The position numbers and the translations under genes were made by a program. The notes under the pieces were generated by a model. It was not told where the DNA came from. It searched no databases and worked only from the letters and a program-made list of their open reading frames with translations. Positions 32,229-35,518 of a stretch of 35,518 bases of DNA are shown piece after piece; the stretch's first letter is position 1, and every line of letters begins with the position of its first letter. This stretch comes from Granulicella sp. (GTDB lineage: Bacteria; Acidobacteriota; Terriglobia; Terriglobales; Acidobacteriaceae): contig DAHWOF010000054.1 of NCBI GenBank assembly GCA_027335345.1, positions 1 to 35,518 of the forward strand, read 5' to 3'.

Positions 32229-32998
32229 CGTGCCTCCTCCAGGCTGTGGGAGAGCACCACACCGGCTTCTTCAGCATTCAGAATGCCGAGGGCTTCAGCG
32301 TTTGCAGCCTGCTGGCGGCGGCGCTCAATGGCGTAGCGCAGACCCACAAGAAAGGCTCCCCACATCGCCCAGGCGATCATGTTCCAGAGCACAGCGGGCA
32401 CCATGCTGGGGTCGATGCCGGAGTTTGCCCCGCCACCGAAGACGGCGGCCGGATGCTGGGTGCGCCACCAGCGAATTGACATGAAGCAGATGGGGACGTC
32501 AATGGCTGCGAAGATGGCCAGCACGGCTGCGATCATCGCCGTCTGCCCCGTGGAGGAGAAGCTGCGCACCAAAAGATAGCAGACGTAGAGCAGCCACAGC
32601 AGAAGGTAAGTGGTCATGCGGGCATCCCAGGCCCACCAGATGCCCCAGGCCGCGCGCCCCCAGAGCATGCCGGTCGCCAGCCCGATGGTGGCATAGAGCA
32701 CGGTGACCTCCGCCGAGGCCAGGGCAAAGGCGTCCGCCGCGGCGGCGCGTTCCACATTACGCTTGCGCCAGAAGAGGTACAGAAAGGATGCAGCCAAGTT
32801 CAGATAGGGAAAGACGAAGCTGAGAATGGCATGGGGAAGGTGGTAAAAAAAGACGCGGTAGAGGTTGCCCATAGTCGCCTCTCGCGGCGCAGCCATGGCC
32901 TGGTAAAAACCGTAAACCAGCACGATCAGGGTGAGCGCCAGCCAGCCTTGGGCCCACCAGGGCATCTTTCGGTTCGATCTATGAATTTTGGTCACCAT
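32225..32998 (-). CDS. ccmC: Cytochrome c biogenesis haem-handling protein CcmC
   Basis: CcmC binds haem and passes it to CcmE in system I cytochrome c maturation. The protein carries the haem-handling motif WGIWWAWDARMTTYLLLW and six predicted membrane helices, with conserved histidines such as in YHLPHAILSF and the DVPICFMSIRWWRTQHP loop. The frame is open from 33109; ATG 33049 and ATG 32998 are candidates. I take 32998 (MVTKIHRSNRKMPWW), giving 257 residues, because the earlier part does not look like the family, but 33049 has AGGAG about 10 nt upstream and cannot be excluded. The gene is separated from ccmB by 196 nt, the only wide gap in the cluster, and ends within ccmD. Confidence 0.88.
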   Translation of the reverse strand: MVTKIHRSNRKMPWWAQGWLALTLIVLVYGFYQAMAAPREATMGNLYRVFFYHLPHAILSFVFPYLNLAASFLYLFWRKRNVERAAAADAFALASAEVTVLYATIGLATGMLWGRAAWGIWWAWDARMTTYLLLWLLYVCYLLVRSFSSTGQTAMIAAVLAIFAAIDVPICFMSIRWWRTQHPAAVFGGGANSGIDPSMVPAVLWNMIAWAMWGAFLVGLRYAIERRRQQAANAEALGILNAEEAGVVLSHSLEEAR

Positions 32999-33194
32999 CT
33001 GTGATTTTATCTCTTCGTTGAACCGGTTTGGAGCGTTCAGGCTTGCCATGGAGCAGCGCTCTCCTGCCACGAAATCCGTGCCGCGCAACGGCTGAGGGAT
33101 CTTTCGCACTCCGCAGAGGCTCAGAACCGCGCTCGGCGCCCACCAGAGCCGTTGGTCAGGGCTTTGGGCGCAACATACGCCCCGGCCGGCAGAT

Positions 33195-33875
33195 TCAATC
33201 TGCGCTCAGGACAGTTTGGAACAACAGGACGCAAGCGGTTGTGAAGACAATCACATAGGCCAAGAGAACCTTGATCCATAATGTGGGCTCAAACTGGCCG
33301 GTGAGGACCGCCGTGGTGGCCTGGATCATGGCCAGAAGCGCCGGCATCGAGATGGGCAGCAGGACCAGCGGGAGCAGTGTCTCACGGTTGCGTGTGCGCA
33401 GGCTGAGCGCGGCAAAGAACGTGCCGTTGACCACCAGCGCCCAGGTTCCGAGCGGAAGGATCAGCAGCAGCTTCCATGTCTGGCCCAGCGGTTGCAAGTT
33501 GTAAAAGACTGTGAAGATGGGCGCCAGAACGACCTCTACGGCGCTGACAAAGAGAAAGTTGGCCAGGGCCTTGCCGATGAACAGAGCCGAGGCTGGCGCT
33601 TCCGATAGCCGGTGCGCGTCCAGAACGCTGTTATTGGTCTCCCGGGCCCAGGACTGATTCAGCGCCGTCATGGCGGCAAACAGCAGGGCGACCCACAGCA
33701 GTCCGCCGCTGATCTGGCGGGTCATATCGGGAAACGACGCCGGGTCAAAGGCCATGGCGAGCACCACCACCACCAGCAGAGCGAAGAAGAGCATGCCGTT
33801 GATGGAGTCTTTGGTGCGCCACTCCAGGCGCAGATCCTTGCACAGGTGGGTGAGGACGTGCTGGGCGTAGTTCAT
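33195..33875 (-). CDS. ccmB: Haem exporter membrane subunit CcmB
   Basis: CcmB is the permease partner of the CcmA ATPase. The 226-residue length and six predicted helices match the family, with characteristic segments LCKDLRLEWRTKDSINGMLF at the N-terminus, ARETNNSVLDAHRLSEAPAS near residue 78 and RTRNRETLLPLVLLPISMPA near 160. Its ATG overlaps the ybaK stop by 4 bp. The next gene, ccmC, follows after 196 nt that show no gene. Confidence 0.9.
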   Translation of the reverse strand: MNYAQHVLTHLCKDLRLEWRTKDSINGMLFFALLVVVVLAMAFDPASFPDMTRQISGGLLWVALLFAAMTALNQSWARETNNSVLDAHRLSEAPASALFIGKALANFLFVSAVEVVLAPIFTVFYNLQPLGQTWKLLLILPLGTWALVVNGTFFAALSLRTRNRETLLPLVLLPISMPALLAMIQATTAVLTGQFEPTLWIKVLLAYVIVFTTACVLLFQTVLSAD

Positions 33876-34414
33876 GCTTGTCCTTGTGGGAGCCTGGAAG
33901 CGCCGGCGCCTTGATCGGCTTTGGTGAGGTCGGCCAGAGCAGCCGAGGTGGCGCGCAGATAGTCCTGTGGCGCCAGAAGCAACTGCAGGCCGCGCTGCCC
34001 GGCTGAGACGGAGATCACATCGAACAGCTCGATGGTCTCATCGGCGAAGGTGGGAAATGGCTTTTTGGCCGCCAGCACTGTTACGCCGCCGCGAATATAT
34101 CCGGTGAGCGGCTCGACATCCTTCAGCGCGGCCAACTCCACCTTGCGCGTGCCGGCAGCGGCTGCCAGCTTCTTCAAATCCAATTCGGAGTTGCCCGGCG
34201 TTACGGCAAACAGATGTTCGCCGTCGTGGGTGCGGGTGAGAAGCGTCTTGAAGACCTGTTCGGCGGGAAGGCCCACCTTGTGCGCCACCGTGATCGCCGA
34301 AAGGTCGTTCGGATCCACCTCATAGGCGCGCAACTCGTAGCGGATGCCAAGAGTGTCCAGGTATCGCGCCGCGTTCGTCTTATTGGGAGAGGCTGCTTTG
34401 GCAGGAAGTTTCAT
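33872..34414 (-). CDS. ybaK: YbaK/EbsC-type Cys-tRNA(Pro) deacylase
   Basis: YbaK proteins hydrolyse cysteine mischarged on tRNA(Pro). The 180-residue protein has the family pattern: AARYLDTLGIRYELRAYEV, the catalytic-region VFKTLLTR (near residue 56) with Lys and Thr at the expected positions, HLFAVTPGNSELDLKKLAAA, and GYIRGGVTVLAAKKPFPTFA. It is cytoplasmic. It lies between ccmA and ccmB, overlapping both by 4 bp (ATGA at each junction), so it is translated within the haem-export operon. No obvious functional link between cytochrome c maturation and tRNA editing is known; cysteine metabolism is a speculative common theme. The C-terminal 12 residues are low complexity. Confidence 0.88.
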   Translation of the reverse strand: MKLPAKAASPNKTNAARYLDTLGIRYELRAYEVDPNDLSAITVAHKVGLPAEQVFKTLLTRTHDGEHLFAVTPGNSELDLKKLAAAAGTRKVELAALKDVEPLTGYIRGGVTVLAAKKPFPTFADETIELFDVISVSAGQRGLQLLLAPQDYLRATSAALADLTKADQGAGASRLPQGQA

Positions 34415-35271
34415 CGAGCGGCCTCCCTTTGCGCCGGCGCACTGGCGGCTGCTCCCGCCGGCGGAGTCTCCTGCAGAGAAACCAGGCGACCGGCGCTCAG
34501 CGTCAGGGTGCTCTGCGCCAGTGGCCGCGCCAGCTCCGCCTGATGGGTGGTCAACAGCAGCGTGCGCGCCAGGCCGCTCGGCGCGGGCTGGGCGAGGTAG
34601 GCCAGCAGACGAGTGATCATGCTGTGCGCGGAGCCGACATCGAGATTGGAGAAGGGTTCGTCCAGCAGCAGCAGATCCGGCTCGGAGAGGAGCACACGCG
34701 CCAGAGAGGCGCGTTGCCGCATGCCTTGAGAGTATTCGCCTACCCGGCGCGGGTTGGCAGGGTCCAAGCCCACTTCGGTAAGCGCCTGAGCAGCGTGGTC
34801 GCGCAGCCGAGTCCTCCGTGACCCTTTGGAATGGCTGGATCCCATGGACGCCGGACTGCTGCGCAGTCCGGCAAAGTAGGTGAGGTTCTCCAGCCCTGTG
34901 AGCTCGTCATAAAGCATGGTGGCGTGGCTCATATAGGCCACGCTGCCACGCAGGTCTCGCGGAGATTCGCCGAAGATCTTGATCTCGCCATAGGTGGGCG
35001 ACTGCAGCCCGGCGATCACCTTGAGCAAGGTTGACTTTCCTGCGCCATTTTCCCCCAGCATTACCACGCTGGATCCTGGGGCAAGCCAAAGCGAGATCTC
35101 GCGCAGGGCCACGAAGCTGCCGTAGAGCCGAGAGACGCGTTGCAACTCCACTGCCGCAGGCACCTCCGTAGAAGAAGGCGTCCTTGGCCGGGACGACGCC
35201 TCTGGTCTTGCAGGCGCCGCTTCATCCCGCTTAGCGGTAGGCGCAGCCGATTGATCCTTCCCGAGTGCCAT
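34411..35271 (-). CDS. ccmA: Haem exporter ATP-binding subunit CcmA
   Basis: The protein shows a complete ABC ATPase: Walker A GENGAGKST near residue 75, signature YSQGMRQRASLARVLL, Walker B LLLLDEPFSN and the switch TTHQ. It drives release of holo-CcmE in system I cytochrome c maturation. Against the usual 200-220 residues it is long (286): a 40-residue Pro/Ala/Ser-rich N-terminal extension precedes the domain (first strand AVELQRVSRLYGSF), there is an insertion (SSPASMGSSHSKGSRRTRLRD) after the Q-loop region, and an Ala-rich C-terminal tail. It is the first gene of the cluster, followed by ybaK with a 4-bp overlap. No ribosome binding site is seen; TATACT lies 11 nt before the ATG. Confidence 0.9.
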   Translation of the reverse strand: MALGKDQSAAPTAKRDEAAPARPEASSRPRTPSSTEVPAAVELQRVSRLYGSFVALREISLWLAPGSSVVMLGENGAGKSTLLKVIAGLQSPTYGEIKIFGESPRDLRGSVAYMSHATMLYDELTGLENLTYFAGLRSSPASMGSSHSKGSRRTRLRDHAAQALTEVGLDPANPRRVGEYSQGMRQRASLARVLLSEPDLLLLDEPFSNLDVGSAHSMITRLLAYLAQPAPSGLARTLLLTTHQAELARPLAQSTLTLSAGRLVSLQETPPAGAAASAPAQREAAR

Positions 35272-35282
35272 ATCTGCAGCTC

Positions 35283-35288
35283 AGTATA
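35283..35288 (-). promoter_or_regulatory. Candidate -10 box for the ccm cluster
   Basis: TATACT on the minus strand ends 11 nt before the ccmA ATG. The implied 5' leader is only a few nucleotides long, and no ribosome binding site or -35 is clear. Confidence 0.4.
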
Positions 35289-35342
35289 GAGCTTCTTCTG
35301 GGGTTGCCCCCTCGGGTGAGAGAAACAGATAAGACTTTATTC

Positions 35343-35513
35343 GCCGTTCGCTGCAAATTTCTCGACGGCAAGACCACTGTACAGCATTCTGACGATGGCC
35401 GGCGAAACAGAGGCGGGCTCCGGTGGAGACCGACCCGTCAAGGGATAACCGGCTGAGTCTCATCGACGCCGATGAGGGCCGGGAGTGTGCGTAGATGCCG
35501 CTCCCGGCTTTTT
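35343..35513 (+). promoter_or_regulatory. Candidate cis-regulatory RNA (attenuator or riboswitch) of unknown class
   Basis: The plus strand has successive hairpins: GCCGT/ACGGC (35343-35347 with 35365-35369), CGGG/CCCG enclosing CGGT-GGAG-ACCG (35414-35437), and CTCATCG-ACGC-CGATGAG (35459-35476). The last is enclosed by CCGGC (35449-35453) pairing with GCCGG (35478-35482). That outer pairing uses the same bases as the 5' arm of the downstream terminator, so the two structures exclude each other. I do not recognise a known riboswitch consensus. No coding sequence is evident in 35289-35518. Confidence 0.35.
35478..35513 (+). terminator. Intrinsic terminator at the right edge
   Basis: GCCGGGAG (35478-35485) and CTCCCGGC (35501-35508) form a perfect 8-bp GC-rich stem with a 15-nt loop, followed directly by TTTTT (35509-35513). 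The T-run is only on the plus strand, so it terminates rightward transcription although no rightward gene ends here. Confidence 0.7.
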
Positions 35514-35518
35514 CTTCG

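Overview
The window is GC-rich, densely coding DNA from a chromosome that most resembles a soil or plant-litter Acidobacteriota (class Terriglobia). This is inferred from gene content (GH115 and GH154 glycosidases, galactosylceramidase-like GH59, large DUF5107-TPR protein, CcmABCD, NrdR, small outer-membrane barrel protein) and from promoter style; no rRNA or other phylogenetic marker is present to prove it. I see no insertion sequence, prophage, CRISPR array or tRNA.

Layout. (1) 1-3917, minus strand: a GH154/DUF2264 protein followed by a secreted GH115 alpha-glucuronidase that runs off the left edge. This is a uronic-acid-side-chain (glucuronoxylan or arabinogalactan type) module with a LacI-type operator in front of GH115. 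(2) 4215-9575, plus strand: a PrpB-like C-C lyase, a decayed outer-membrane barrel gene with two lesions, an RNB exoribonuclease and an M29 aminopeptidase. (3) 9579-13182, minus strand: asd, lysC and dapB of the aspartate/lysine pathway. A degenerate 24-bp tandem repeat abuts the asd start codon. (4) 13441-18738: a small membrane protein, a cupredoxin-like lipoprotein overlapping nrdR, a flippase-like membrane protein overlapping a lytic transglycosylase, a 59-residue zinc-ribbon protein and a Cof-type HAD phosphatase. (5) 18841-21806: a threonine-synthase-like protein and a dihydrodipicolinate-synthase-like protein, both lacking the catalytic lysine of their families, with a small secreted protein between them. 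(6) 22255-30306: a divergent LacI regulator and an apparent operon of DUF5107-TPR protein, sugar-porter MFS transporter and a secreted protein with the full human GALC-like GH59 architecture; together a galactoside-utilisation locus. (7) 30314-35271, minus strand: a small membrane protein, then a cytochrome c maturation cluster ccmA-ybaK-ccmB-ccmC-ccmD ending in a YncE-like beta-propeller lipoprotein, largely joined by 4-bp ATGA overlaps. (8) The right edge carries a plus-strand intrinsic terminator whose 5' arm can pair alternatively with an upstream hairpin, which looks like an unclassified attenuator or riboswitch for a gene beyond the window.

The most unusual signals are the two linked active-site-degenerate paralogues of aspartate-family enzymes, the bacterial GALC-like locus, the repeat array duplicating a promoter-like element at asd, and a recurring TANNNT box 6-11 nt before start codons without a visible ribosome binding site, suggesting widespread leaderless transcription. 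Function calls rest on motif recognition in translated sequence; no database search was possible.
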